Origin: an uncultured Acidobacteriota bacterium
Lineage (GTDB): Bacteria; Acidobacteriota; Thermoanaerobaculia; UBA5066
Direction of reading: 5' to 3'
Assembly (NCBI GenBank): GCA_903845115.1
Contig: CAIMWE010000075.1
Span: 1 to 39,710, forward strand
DNA: 39,710 nt
Part shown: one piece after another, positions 27,088-35,569 of the stretch
Numbering within the stretch: position 1 is the first letter of the stretch
Layout of the letters: every line of letters begins with the position of its first letter
Made by a program: the position numbers and the translations under genes
The notes under the pieces: model-generated
Told to the model about the DNA's origin: nothing
What the model saw: only the letters and a program-made list of their open reading frames with translations
The model's database searches: none

Positions 27088-29052
27088 TCAGGACCGGAAC
27101 GCCGGGAAAGTGCCGGAACGCAGCACGGGTTCTCCGCGGTCGGGCCCCGGCAGGGAGAACGAGAAGACCGCCCCCGCTCCCACGGTCCCTTCCCCCCAGA
27201 CCCGCCCGCCGTGCCGGGCGACGATCCTCTGCACCAGGGCGAGGCCGACTCCCGTCCCCTCGAACTCCGCCGCCCCGTGCAGGCGCTTGAAGACCCCGAA
27301 GAGCTTCGCCGAGTTGGCCATGTCGAAGCCGACACCGTTGTCCCTGATGGCGTAGACGCTCTGGCCTCCGTCGGTCGAGCCCGTCACCTCGATCCGGGGC
27401 GGGTCCGACCGGGCCGAGAACTTGACCGCGTTCGACACCAGGTTCGTCCACACCTGCCTCAGAAGCGACGGGTCACCCCAGGCCGCGGGAAGGTCCCTGA
27501 CCGCGAAGACGACTCGTTCCCTTTCGGAGACGTCCTGGACCACCTCCTCGAAGACGTGCCGGACCAGCTCCCCCATCGGGACCGCGCTCTTCCGCACCTC
27601 CGCCCGGCTCGTCCGCGAGAACGCGAGGAGGTCGTCGACCAGTCTCTTCATCCGGACCGCGTTCTGCCGGACCACGCCGAGCAACCGCTGGCTCTCCGGG
27701 TCCAGGGCTTGCCCCGCCCGTTCGGAGACCCTCCTCGAGAACCCGTCGATCGCCCGGAGCGGCGCCCGGAGGTCGTGCGAGACCGAGGACGAGAACAACT
27801 CGAGCTCTCGGTTCACGGCCTCGAGCTGGGCCGTCCGTTCGGCGACCTTCTCCTCCAGGGATTCGTTCAGGCGGCGGATCTCCTCGTCGGCCCGCCGCCG
27901 TTCGGCGATGTCGCGAGTGACCCCTCGCAGCTCCACGTGGCCGTTCTCCGGGTTCCGGTAGTACCCGGAGACGATCTCGGTCCAGACGAAAGACCCGTCC
28001 CGGTGCGGTTGCGACAGCTCGTCCGTGTAGAAGACCCCGGGTTTCTCGCCTCCCGCGACGAACTCGGCGGCCCGCTTCCGGGTCGACGCCCTGAGGCGCT
28101 CGCCGACCTCCGGCTGGAAGGGCTGGCCCAGCGGCATCCTCAGGACCTCCTCGACCGGATATCCCAGGAGCCGCTCGATGGCCGGACTGACGTACCGGTA
28201 GGACATCGTCTCGGTGTCGAGGACCCAGGCGACGTCCTTCACGTTCTCGGTCAGGATCCGGTAACGCTCGGCCGCCTTCCGCGCGACCTCCTCGGCCTTC
28301 CGGCGCTCGGTGACGTCGTGGACGAGCGAGAGCGTCCGTTCCTCTGCGCCGATCCGGAGGATCGAGATCTTGATCTCCACCGGGAAGAGAGTGCCGTCCT
28401 TTCGCCGGTGGACCGTCTGGAACGTGGTGATCCCCACCTTCCGGCGGGCGGCCGAGTCGGCCCGGAACCGCTCAGGCGTCAGGTTCGGGGCGACGTCGAA
28501 GATCGTCATCCCGAGGAGCTCCTCCTGCGTGTAGCCCGTCTGCCGGCACGTCTCGAGATTCACGGCGACGTAACGGCCCTCGCCGTCGAGGAGCTCGAAC
28601 CCTTCTCCGGCCTGCTCGACCAGCGTCCGGAACCGGGCCTCGCTCTCCCTCACGACCTTCTCCGCCCGGACGCGCTCGGAGACGTCGCGTGCGGTCGTGT
28701 GGATGCAGGTGACGCCACCCACGCTCAGGGGGCGGTTCGAGAACTCCGTCTCGACCTTGGTGCCGTCCTTCCTCCGGATCGCCGCCTTGCTCAGCATCGC
28801 CTCTCCCGCGAGGATCCGCTCGTGAAAGCTGTTGTAGGCGTGGAGATCGGCGGCGTCGTGGAGGTCCGGGATCGACATCGACAGGAGCTCGTCGCGGGAA
28901 TAGCCGGTGAGGGCAGAGGCGGCCCGGTTGGCGGCCAGAAACCGCCCTTCGCCGTCCGACAGGAAGATCGCATCCCGGGAACCTTCGAAGATGGCTTCCA
29001 GCCAGGTCTCTGCGGACCCGCCGAACTCGCCGAGGACTCCCGCGACCGGCAT
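27088..29052 (-). CDS. Sensor histidine kinase with three PAS domains, no membrane segment
   Basis: This 654-residue kinase has PAS domains at ~15-130, ~140-255 and ~265-385, each ending in the PAC-like 'RDVSER', 'HDVTERRK' and 'RDIAERRR'. A coiled-coil follows, then HisKA with the phospho-acceptor in SHDLRAPLRAIDGFSRRV (~425) and an HATPase domain with 'NLVSNAVKFS', 'IRDNGVGFDM' and 'FEGTGVGLALV'. No membrane helix or signal peptide is visible, so it senses a cytoplasmic or diffusible signal (redox, gas, ligand). It lies 41 nt downstream of a paralogous kinase on the same strand and shares its kinase core. No response regulator gene is in the window. Confidence 0.93.
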   Translation of the reverse strand: MPVAGVLGEFGGSAETWLEAIFEGSRDAIFLSDGEGRFLAANRAASALTGYSRDELLSMSIPDLHDAADLHAYNSFHERILAGEAMLSKAAIRRKDGTKVETEFSNRPLSVGGVTCIHTTARDVSERVRAEKVVRESEARFRTLVEQAGEGFELLDGEGRYVAVNLETCRQTGYTQEELLGMTIFDVAPNLTPERFRADSAARRKVGITTFQTVHRRKDGTLFPVEIKISILRIGAEERTLSLVHDVTERRKAEEVARKAAERYRILTENVKDVAWVLDTETMSYRYVSPAIERLLGYPVEEVLRMPLGQPFQPEVGERLRASTRKRAAEFVAGGEKPGVFYTDELSQPHRDGSFVWTEIVSGYYRNPENGHVELRGVTRDIAERRRADEEIRRLNESLEEKVAERTAQLEAVNRELELFSSSVSHDLRAPLRAIDGFSRRVSERAGQALDPESQRLLGVVRQNAVRMKRLVDDLLAFSRTSRAEVRKSAVPMGELVRHVFEEVVQDVSERERVVFAVRDLPAAWGDPSLLRQVWTNLVSNAVKFSARSDPPRIEVTGSTDGGQSVYAIRDNGVGFDMANSAKLFGVFKRLHGAAEFEGTGVGLALVQRIVARHGGRVWGEGTVGAGAVFSFSLPGPDRGEPVLRSGTFPAFRS

Positions 29053-29093
29053 TCAGTGGCCCCCTTCCGGCTTCGGGGAGTCTGTCACGGTCT

Positions 29094-31382
29094 TCATGCG
29101 GTGGGCGCTCGAGGCCGGAGGGCGCGTTCCTCGCCGGAGAGCCTCGCCGGAGGCCGCTCCGGCCGGAGCGGGAGGGAGAACGAGAAGCAGGCGCCTTCCC
29201 CGACGGCTCCCTCCGCCCGGACCTCGCCGCCGTGCCGGGAGACGATCCGGCGCACGAGCGCGAGGCCCACGCCGGTTCCCTCGAACTCGGTCATCCCGTG
29301 GAGGCGCTGGAAGACGCCGAACAGCTTCGCCGCGTAGGCCGGGTCGAAGCCCGCCCCGTTGTCGCGGACGCGGTAGACCGTCATGTCCCCTTCGACCGCC
29401 CCGCTGACCTCGATGCGGGGCGAGAGCGAGTGGGCCGAGAACTTCACGGCGTTCGAGAGGAGGTTCACCCAGACCTGCCGCAGAAGCCGCCCGTCCCCCC
29501 ACGCGTCCGGCAGCTCGCCCACCGCAAAGGCGATCCGTTCCCGGTGGTCGGCTTCGGAGACGATCTCCAGGAACACCGACCCGGCGAGGGCCTCCGAGCT
29601 CACGACCGTCCGGCGGATCTCGCCCCGTCCGGCCCGGGAGAATGCGAGGAGGCCGTCGATCAGCTCGGACATCCGCCGCGTGTTCGACCGGATCACCCCG
29701 AGGAGGCGCATCCCCTCCTCGTCGAGGAGCGGGCCGTACCGGTCGACGACCCGCCGCGAGAAGCCGTCGATCGCGCGGAGCGGCGCCCGGAGGTCGTGCG
29801 ACACGGAGTAGGAGAACCCCTCCAGCTCCAGGTTGGCCGACTCGAACTCGGCCGTCCGCTCCTTCACGCGGCGCTCCAGGTCGGCGCTGGAAGCCTCGAG
29901 ATTCTCCCTGGCCAGCTGGAGCTCGGTGACGTCCTGAAGGTGGGCGATGAAGCAAAGCGGCTCGCCGCGGGAGTCCCGGACCAGCGAGCTGGAGACCTGC
30001 CCCCAGACGACCCCGCCGTCTCGCCGGAGGTACCGCTTGACGAACGCGGCGTGCCCGCTCTCCCCCGCGATCGCCCGCTCCATGAACCCCGGCGCGATCT
30101 CGAGGTCGTCGGAGTGGGTGACGTCGGCCACGCTCATCCGCTCGAGCTCGTCCCGGGTGTAGCCGAGCAGGCGGCACGTGGCGTCGTTCACCCGCAGGAA
30201 CCTCCCGTCAGTGCTCAGGACGCAGACGCTCAGGTTCACGTCCTCGAAGGCCGCGCGGAACCGGGCCTCGCTCTCCCGCAGCGCTTCCTCCTGACGCTTG
30301 CGGCCCGAGATGTCGAGGACGCTGGAGAGGCGGCACGGGCGCCCCCCGATCGAGACCTCGACCACCGAGAGGAGGCAGGTCAGGAGATTGCCCTCCCTGG
30401 TCCGGAAGGCGACTTCCCGGCCGTAGACCTTCCCTTTCTCCTTCATCTCGGCCAGGACGCCGCCCAGGTCCTCGGGACGATCGAACATGCCCAGGTCGCG
30501 CACCCTGTGACCGACCAACTCTTCCCGCCGGTAGACCATGTCCCGGAGGAAGACGTCGTTGACGTCGATCACGGTCCCCTCGGGCATCGAGGTGAGGAGG
30601 TTCGCGACCGGGCTGGACCGAAAGACCGCGGCGAAGGTCCGCTCCGACTCGCCGAGGGCCCTCTCGGCTGCCTCCCGCTCCCTCACGTCCCGGAGGAGGG
30701 CCAGGAAGAGCACCTCTCCGCCCACCTCGAGGCGCCCGAGCCGGATCTCGACGGGAAGCCTCGTCCCGTCTTTCCTGCGGAGGTGATCGAGGCGGGTGTG
30801 CGGGAGCCCGGCGCGGATCTTCTTCCAGGCCGACTGGGCTCCTTCCAGCCAGAACGTCTCGTGGATGTCCTCCAGCCGGAGGGCCACGAGCTCCTCGCGG
30901 GAATACCCAAGGGTGTCGCACGCGCGACGGTTCGCGTCCCGGATCCTCCCCTGCCCGTCGTGGACCAGGAAGCCCTCCTCGGCCTGGTCCACCTGGGCCC
31001 GGAAACGGTCGTCCCGCCGCCTCAGCATCGCGACCGAGAGGGCAGCCAGCTCCGCCGGGTCGACCGGTTCCTCCAGGAGGGCGTCCGCGCCGGCCTCCAG
31101 GACCTTCGCCCGCGTGGCGGCCGGACATCCTCGCGGCACGACGAGGACGAGGGGGACCTCCCGGGTGGCGAGATCGGCTTTCAGGACGGAGCAGAGCTCC
31201 ACCCCCTCGTCGCCCCGGGCGCGAGGGTTCAGGACGATCATGTGCGGCGCCAGAGCAACGATCTGCCCGGCCGTCCGGGGGCCGAGCGACATCTCGATCA
31301 CCTCCGCACTGGGAAAGCGGTCCTTCAGGAACCCCGCCTCGGGCGCGGGTCCTGGTCCATCACAAACCGCCAGGAAGATCAT
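29094..31382 (-). CDS. Histidine kinase with degenerate receiver, three PAS domains and paralogous kinase core
   Basis: The product has 762 residues. Residues ~1-120 look like a response-regulator receiver, but Asn52 stands where the phospho-acceptor Asp is expected ('HMIVLNPRARGDEGVEL') and Glu105 replaces the conserved Lys before Pro ('ALLEEPVDPAEL'), so it is a pseudo-receiver. PAS domains follow at ~130-240, ~250-365 and ~370-490. HisKA carries SVSHDLRAPLRAIDGFSRRV, and the ATPase has 'NLLSNAVKFSAHS', 'RDNGAGFDP' and 'FEGTGVGLALV'. The core is nearly the same as in the downstream kinase, pointing to tandem duplication followed by change of sensor modules. GAGG precedes the ATG. It is soluble; the signal is unknown. 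Confidence 0.92.
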   Translation of the reverse strand: MIFLAVCDGPGPAPEAGFLKDRFPSAEVIEMSLGPRTAGQIVALAPHMIVLNPRARGDEGVELCSVLKADLATREVPLVLVVPRGCPAATRAKVLEAGADALLEEPVDPAELAALSVAMLRRRDDRFRAQVDQAEEGFLVHDGQGRIRDANRRACDTLGYSREELVALRLEDIHETFWLEGAQSAWKKIRAGLPHTRLDHLRRKDGTRLPVEIRLGRLEVGGEVLFLALLRDVREREAAERALGESERTFAAVFRSSPVANLLTSMPEGTVIDVNDVFLRDMVYRREELVGHRVRDLGMFDRPEDLGGVLAEMKEKGKVYGREVAFRTREGNLLTCLLSVVEVSIGGRPCRLSSVLDISGRKRQEEALRESEARFRAAFEDVNLSVCVLSTDGRFLRVNDATCRLLGYTRDELERMSVADVTHSDDLEIAPGFMERAIAGESGHAAFVKRYLRRDGGVVWGQVSSSLVRDSRGEPLCFIAHLQDVTELQLARENLEASSADLERRVKERTAEFESANLELEGFSYSVSHDLRAPLRAIDGFSRRVVDRYGPLLDEEGMRLLGVIRSNTRRMSELIDGLLAFSRAGRGEIRRTVVSSEALAGSVFLEIVSEADHRERIAFAVGELPDAWGDGRLLRQVWVNLLSNAVKFSAHSLSPRIEVSGAVEGDMTVYRVRDNGAGFDPAYAAKLFGVFQRLHGMTEFEGTGVGLALVRRIVSRHGGEVRAEGAVGEGACFSFSLPLRPERPPARLSGEERALRPRAPTA

Positions 31383-31454
31383 GCGGCTACCTCGAATTCC
31401 GTGGGTCCATCGCAGGCCACCCCGGAAGGGCTCCGTGGCGCCTCAGCGGCGATT

Positions 31455-32147
31455 CTATTCCGTTCCGGTTTCGACCTCCGCGGATTTCGTCATCCGGAGA
31501 ACCTCCGCCACGAGCTTCTCGATCCCCTCGGCCGCCTCGGAGATCCTCCCGGCGAGCATGTAGGCCGGGGTGGTGACGAGCTTCCCCTTCCCGTCGACGA
31601 CGATCGAGCCGACCGCGCACAGGACGTGGTGCGCGCCCATGGCGCTCATCTTGCCGGCGGTCCCGGCGTCGGTCCCGATCGTGAGCGACGGCTTCTCGCC
31701 GCCCAGTAGCTTCGCCAGGATGACGGGTGCGATGCACATCGCCCCCACCGGCTTGCCCGACGCGTGGACCTCCCGGACCAGCCTGCCGACCCCCGGGTCG
31801 ACCTGGCAGCCGTCGCCGTCCACCGCAAACGTGCAGAGGTTCTTCGCCGCCCCGAATCCCCCGGGGATCACGATCGCGTCGAATTCCGCCGCGCTGGCCT
31901 TCGCCACGTCGCGGACGGCCCCCCGCGCGATCCGGGCCGCCTCGACCAGGACGTTCCGGGTCTCGCCCGCAGCGGGCTCTCCGGTCAGGTGGTTCACCAC
32001 GTGCATCTGCGGGACGTCGGGCGCCAGGCAGACGATCTCGGCGCCGGCGCGGTCGAGCGCGAGGAGCGTGAGGACGGCTTCGTGGATCTCGGCGCCGTCA
32101 TAGACGCCGCAGCCGGCGAGGATCACCCCGATTCGCGGACTGGCCAT
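31455..32147 (-). CDS. elbB: Isoprenoid biosynthesis glyoxalase ElbB (DJ-1/PfpI superfamily)
   Basis: This 230-residue protein is full length for ElbB. 'RIGVILAGCGVYDGAEIHE' at the N-terminus and the nucleophile elbow 'PVGAMCIAPVILAKLL' (Cys138) are typical. 'MHVVNHLTGEP' and 'AIVIPGGFGAAKNLC' are further family marks. ElbB has weak glyoxalase III-type activity and is linked to isoprenoid yield in E. coli; its natural role is unclear. I chose the ATG at 32147, not one 30 nt upstream, because AGGAGGGG precedes it and the family starts here. It diverges from the DinB-fold gene and lies 72 nt upstream of the kinase pair on the same strand. Confidence 0.93.
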   Translation of the reverse strand: MASPRIGVILAGCGVYDGAEIHEAVLTLLALDRAGAEIVCLAPDVPQMHVVNHLTGEPAAGETRNVLVEAARIARGAVRDVAKASAAEFDAIVIPGGFGAAKNLCTFAVDGDGCQVDPGVGRLVREVHASGKPVGAMCIAPVILAKLLGGEKPSLTIGTDAGTAGKMSAMGAHHVLCAVGSIVVDGKGKLVTTPAYMLAGRISEAAEGIEKLVAEVLRMTKSAEVETGTE

Positions 32148-32166
32148 GGTTCCCCTCCTGGGGCGA

Positions 32167-32229
32167 ATCATAGCCAACGCGGCCGGGGAGCGCCCCCTTT
32201 TTCTGAGACGGTGTCTCTGCTGATATCAT
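32167..32229. promoter_or_regulatory. Divergent promoter region of elbB and the DinB-fold gene with a small palindrome
   Basis: Plus strand: TGATATCAT (32221-32229) is an extended -10 (TGA plus TATCAT), with a weak TTCTGA 17 bp upstream. The perfect palindrome GAGAC-GGT-GTCTC (32205-32217) sits between these, where an operator would block polymerase. Minus strand: TATGAT (32167-32172) is a good -10 for elbB, 20 nt before its ATG with a strong ribosome-binding site between. No -35 is clear for elbB. Confidence 0.4.
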
Positions 32230-32252
32230 CTCCTTCCCGAAAGGAGGCCCCC

Positions 32253-32879
32253 GTGAAGAGATCAGTCGTCCTCGCCGCCCTCGCCCTGCCGATCGTCCTG
32301 GTCGCCGTCCCGGTCAGCGCCGAGGAGAAGGCCGCAGCTCCCGCCGCCGCCCCGGCCGCCGACGTCAGGCCACCCGCCAACCCCGGCACCGCCGGGCTGG
32401 GAGGGGTCTACGTCTTCGTCCATCGGAACCTGGTGAAGGCGGCCGAGAAGGTGCCCGAGGAGAGCTACGTCTTCAAGCCCGCCGCCGACGTCCGGACGTT
32501 CGGCCAGCTCGTCGGCCACCTCGCCGACTCCCAGTTCGCGATATGCGGGACCGTCCTCGGGGAGAAGGCCGCCCCGCGCGACGTCGAGAAGACGAAGACG
32601 GCCAAGGCCGACCTCGTCGCCGCCCTGAAGGAGTCGTGCGCCGTCTGCGAGAGGGCGTTCCAGGTCTCCGACGCCGACGCGGCGAAGCCGGCGGAGATCT
32701 TCGGCATGAAGATGAACGGGTACGGCCTCCTCGGCCTCGCGCTGGCCCACGGCTACGAGCACTACGGGAACATGACGACGTACATGCGGATGAAGGGGAT
32801 CGTCCCTCCGTCGAGCGAGGGGCGCCCGCCGGCCGACCCGCACGGCAAGCCGGCGGAGACGGCCCCCGGAAAGAAGTAG
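32253..32879 (+). CDS. Exported DinB-fold protein
   Basis: This 208-residue protein has a Sec signal peptide (MKRSVVLAALALPIVLVAVPVSA), cleaved near residue 23, then an Ala/Pro linker and a DinB/YfiT four-helix domain. The metal-binding histidines are at His89 (LVGHLADSQ), His166 and His170 (LAHGYEHYGN), matching the three-His site of DinB proteins, which often bind Ni or Zn and in some cases act as thiol S-transferases. The start is GTG with AAGGAGG 6 nt upstream. Most DinB proteins are cytoplasmic; exported forms occur in this general lineage in my recollection. Several Cys residues (98, 129, 132) are present. The substrate is unknown. Confidence 0.87.
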   Translation: MKRSVVLAALALPIVLVAVPVSAEEKAAAPAAAPAADVRPPANPGTAGLGGVYVFVHRNLVKAAEKVPEESYVFKPAADVRTFGQLVGHLADSQFAICGTVLGEKAAPRDVEKTKTAKADLVAALKESCAVCERAFQVSDADAAKPAEIFGMKMNGYGLLGLALAHGYEHYGNMTTYMRMKGIVPPSSEGRPPADPHGKPAETAPGKK

Positions 32880-32896
32880 CGCCGGGCTACCGGCTA
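32877..32896. terminator. Small hairpin between convergent stops of the DinB-fold gene and aceA
   Basis: TAGCGCCGG folds on CCGGCTA with a two-base bulge and a GCTA loop. The arms contain the stop codons of both convergent genes (TAG at 32877 on plus, TAG from 32896 on minus). It may serve both directions as a stop or pause. The stem is short and has no T-tract. Confidence 0.3.
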
Positions 32897-34186
32897 TTCC
32901 TTGGCCCCGTGGAACTGCTCTTCCTCGGTGGAGCCCTTCAGCGCCGAGGTGGAGACGTGGTCGCCGATCACGGTGGTCTGGACGAGGTCGAAGTACCCGG
33001 CGCCCACGAAGCTCTGGTGCTTGATCGCGCGGAACCCCGCCGTCCGCTCCATCTCGAACTCGTGCTCCTGCAGGCGGACGAAGGCGCTCATCCCGTCGGT
33101 CTTGTATCCGTGCGCCAGCTCGAACATCGAGGCGTTGAGCGTGTGGAACCCGGCCAGCGTGATGAACTGGAACTTGTACCCCATGTCGCCCAGCTCCTCC
33201 TGGAACGCGGCGATCTGGGAGTCGGAGAGCTTCCGCTTCCAGTTGAACGACGGCGAGCAGTTGTAGGCGAGCATCTTGCCGGGGAACTTCTCGTGGACCC
33301 TTCTCGCGAACTCGCGCGCCTCCTCGACGTCGGGAGTCCCGGTCTCGCACCAGACGAGGTCGACGTACGGGGCGAACGCGCAGGCGCGCGCCGCCGCGTA
33401 CTCGATGCCGTCCTTGACGATGTAGAAGCCGTCGCTCGTCCGGTCGCCGGTCAGGAACTCCCGGTCCACCTGGTCGATGTCGCCGCGGATCAGGCCGGCC
33501 CCGAGGGCGTCGGTCCGGCCGACCAGGACGACCGGGACCCCCATCACGTCCGCCGCCAGCCGCGCCGAGATCAGCTTCTGGATGAACTCGTGGATCGGGA
33601 CGAGGACCTTCCCGCCCATGTGCCCGCACTTCTTCAGCGAGGAGAGCTGGTCCTCCAGGTGGATGCCGCCGGCTCCCGCCTCGATCATCGACTTGATCAG
33701 CTCGAAGGTGTTGAGGGGACCCCCGAACCCGGCCTCGGCGTCGGCGACGATCGGGGCGAAGTAGTAGACGTCGCTCCGCCCTTCCATGTGCTGGATCTGG
33801 TCCGCCCGCATCAGGGCGTTCGTGATCCGGCGGATGACGGTCGGGACGCTCGTCACCGGATAGAGGCTCTGGTCGGGGTACATCGTCAGGGCGTCGTTCG
33901 CGTCGCCCGCCACCTGCCACCCGGAGAGGTAGATCGCCTTCAGCCCCGCCTGGACCTGCTGGACCGCCTGGTTCCCAGTCAGGGCACCGAGGGCGCGGAC
34001 GAACTTCTCCGTGTGAAGGAGATTCCAGAGCCGTTCGGCCCCCAGCCGGGCGACCGAATAGTCGAGGTGGATCGTGCCCCGGAGACGGTCTACCTCGAGG
34101 GCGGAATAGGGGCGGACGATCCCCTTCCAGCGGAGGTCGTTGGACCACGAGCGCTCGAGCTCGCTGATGGACTGTGTGCGGTACAT
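32894..34186 (-). CDS. aceA: Isocitrate lyase
   Basis: This 430-residue glyoxylate-cycle enzyme cleaves isocitrate to glyoxylate and succinate, allowing growth on acetate or fatty acids. The catalytic signature KKCGH is intact at 185-189 (nucleophile Cys187) in '[17 protein letters not shown]'. '[10 protein letters not shown]' and '[10 protein letters not shown]' are conserved Mg2+ and substrate-site segments. Length is close to E. coli AceA (434). I chose the ATG at 34186, with GAGGAGGG 7 nt upstream, over an in-frame ATG 54 nt earlier that lies before that ribosome-binding site. No malate synthase gene (aceB/glcB) or aceK is adjacent, so the partner must be elsewhere. Confidence 0.96.
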   Translation of the reverse strand: MYRTQSISELERSWSNDLRWKGIVRPYSALEVDRLRGTIHLDYSVARLGAERLWNLLHTEKFVRALGALTGNQAVQQVQAGLKAIYLSGWQVAGDANDALTMYPDQSLYPVTSVPTVIRRITNALMRADQIQHMEGRSDVYYFAPIVADAEAGFGGPLNTFELIKSMIEAGAGGIHLEDQLSSLKKCGHMGGKVLVPIHEFIQKLISARLAADVMGVPVVLVGRTDALGAGLIRGDIDQVDREFLTGDRTSDGFYIVKDGIEYAAARACAFAPYVDLVWCETGTPDVEEAREFARRVHEKFPGKMLAYNCSPSFNWKRKLSDSQIAAFQEELGDMGYKFQFITLAGFHTLNASMFELAHGYKTDGMSAFVRLQEHEFEMERTAGFRAIKHQSFVGAGYFDLVQTTVIGDHVSTSALKGSTEEEQFHGAKE

Positions 34187-34441
34187 GGGGGAACCCTCCT
34201 CACGTTTGTATTCGTTCTCAATCTCAGAGCCCTGCGGCACCCCCCAACTCTACCCCGCATTTCGCGGAACGTGCACTTCCGGGCACCACGGAGTCACCTT
34301 CTGACACGGGCCGAGCGGCTCCTACCCGCACCGGACTCGCCCCGGAAACTGCCGCCACGGACCGAAGATATTCGTTCCCAGCCATTTACGATGGAGTCGT
34401 GATCGATATCCCGCCGTACCCGGTGCTGCGCCTCTCCCAGG
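34187..34441. other. Non-coding stretch between aceA and ychF
   Basis: These 255 bp hold the 5' region of aceA and the 3' side of ychF, both on the minus strand. The AT-richer part next to aceA (GAACGAATACAAACG on the minus strand) may contain the promoter, but I cannot assign hexamers with confidence. The open frame crossing it on the plus strand has no coding character. I see no RNA gene or clear terminator. Confidence 0.5.
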
Positions 34442-35515
34442 TCATCCGCTGTGGCGGAAGTTGATCACGTCGCCGTCCTGGACGACGTACTCCTTCCCTT
34501 CGAGCCTCAGCGTTCCGTGCGTCTTGCAGACGGCGAGCGAGCCGGCCTCGATCAGCGTCTGGAAGGCGACGACCTCCGCGCGGATGAACCCCTTCTCGAT
34601 GTCGGTGTGGATCGCCCCGGCGGCCCGGACCGCGGTCGTCCCGGCCGGGATCGACCAGGCCCGGCACTCGTCCTCTCCCGCGGTGAGGAACGAGATCAGG
34701 CCGAGCAGCGCGTACGCGGCGCGCAGGAGCCGGTCCAGGGCGCGGTCGGGGAGCCCCATCCCGCTGAGGAACTCGGCCTGCTCGCCCAGAGACATCCGGG
34801 AGATCTCCTGCTCCAGCGGCGCGCAGACGGCCGAGAAGGCGACGCCCGGCGCTCCGTCCCACTTCCCGAACCCCGCCTTCTTCACGGCGCCCGCGAGGTC
34901 GCCCGTCTCCTCCTCCCCGACGTTGAGGACGACGAGAAGCGGCTTCAACGTGAGGAACGTGAACCCCCGCAGGATCTTCCTCTCCTCGGCCGTCAGGTCG
35001 ATCTGGCGGAGCGGCGTCCCGGCGTCGAGGGCGGCGCGGCACTTCTCCACCGCGTCCCGCTCGGCGACCAGCTCGGGGGACTTCTTCTTCTGCATCTCCC
35101 GCCCGATCCGCTCCAGCCGGTTTCCCGCGATGGAGAGGTCGGACAGGAGGAACTCCGTCTCCATCAGGTCCAGGTCGCGGGCCGGGTTCACGTCCCCCTC
35201 CGGGTGCGGGATGACGTCGGAGGCGAACGCGCGAACGACGACGGCGAGGCCGTCCATCATCTTCAGCTCCGGCAGGTTCATGCTCTGTCCGCCCCCCTTG
35301 GTGATCCCGGGGACGTCGACGAACCGGACCACCGCCGGAGTGTGCTTCTTCGGCTTGTACATCGCGGTGAGCCGGTCGAGCCTGGGGTCGGGCACCAGGG
35401 CGGTCCCGACGTGAGGCTCCCGCTTCCCCCCCGCGGTGCCGGGGTCGTGCCCGGTCAGGAGCGAGAAGAGGGTGGTCTTGCCCGAAAGCTCCAGTCCGAC
35501 GATTCCGAATTCCAT
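34442..35515 (-). CDS. ychF: YchF/OLA1-family P-loop ATPase with TGS domain
   Basis: This 357-residue protein belongs to the Obg-related YchF family, which binds ATP rather than GTP and associates with ribosomes and stress response. The P-loop reads GLELSGKTTL (7-16), unlike the common GLPNVGKST. The Walker B region is 'VRFVDVPGITKGGGQ', and 'VLNVGEEE' gives the NxxE base-specificity motif associated with ATP preference. The C-terminal ~85 residues form the TGS domain, ending 'EYVVQDGDVINFRHSG'. Length matches the family (about 363). CAGGAG precedes the ATG. It is transcribed alone; a TATCAT-like -10 lies at 35557-35562 on the minus strand. Confidence 0.93.
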   Translation of the reverse strand: MEFGIVGLELSGKTTLFSLLTGHDPGTAGGKREPHVGTALVPDPRLDRLTAMYKPKKHTPAVVRFVDVPGITKGGGQSMNLPELKMMDGLAVVVRAFASDVIPHPEGDVNPARDLDLMETEFLLSDLSIAGNRLERIGREMQKKKSPELVAERDAVEKCRAALDAGTPLRQIDLTAEERKILRGFTFLTLKPLLVVLNVGEEETGDLAGAVKKAGFGKWDGAPGVAFSAVCAPLEQEISRMSLGEQAEFLSGMGLPDRALDRLLRAAYALLGLISFLTAGEDECRAWSIPAGTTAVRAAGAIHTDIEKGFIRAEVVAFQTLIEAGSLAVCKTHGTLRLEGKEYVVQDGDVINFRHSG

Positions 35516-35569
35516 TCCGTTCTCCTGTGACGGGCCCGGGGCGCGCCCGCGGCCGGATGATACGGGACG

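Noticed and set aside
29094-31382. Hybrid kinase with functional receiver
   Set aside because: The key Asp and Lys are replaced by Asn52 and Glu105, so phosphotransfer to this domain is unlikely.
32187-32205. GGGG-AGCG-CCCC followed by TTTTT as a plus-strand terminator
   Set aside because: There is no plus-strand gene upstream that it could terminate (elbB is on the minus strand), and it lies just upstream of the DinB-gene promoter. The stem is only 4-5 bp.
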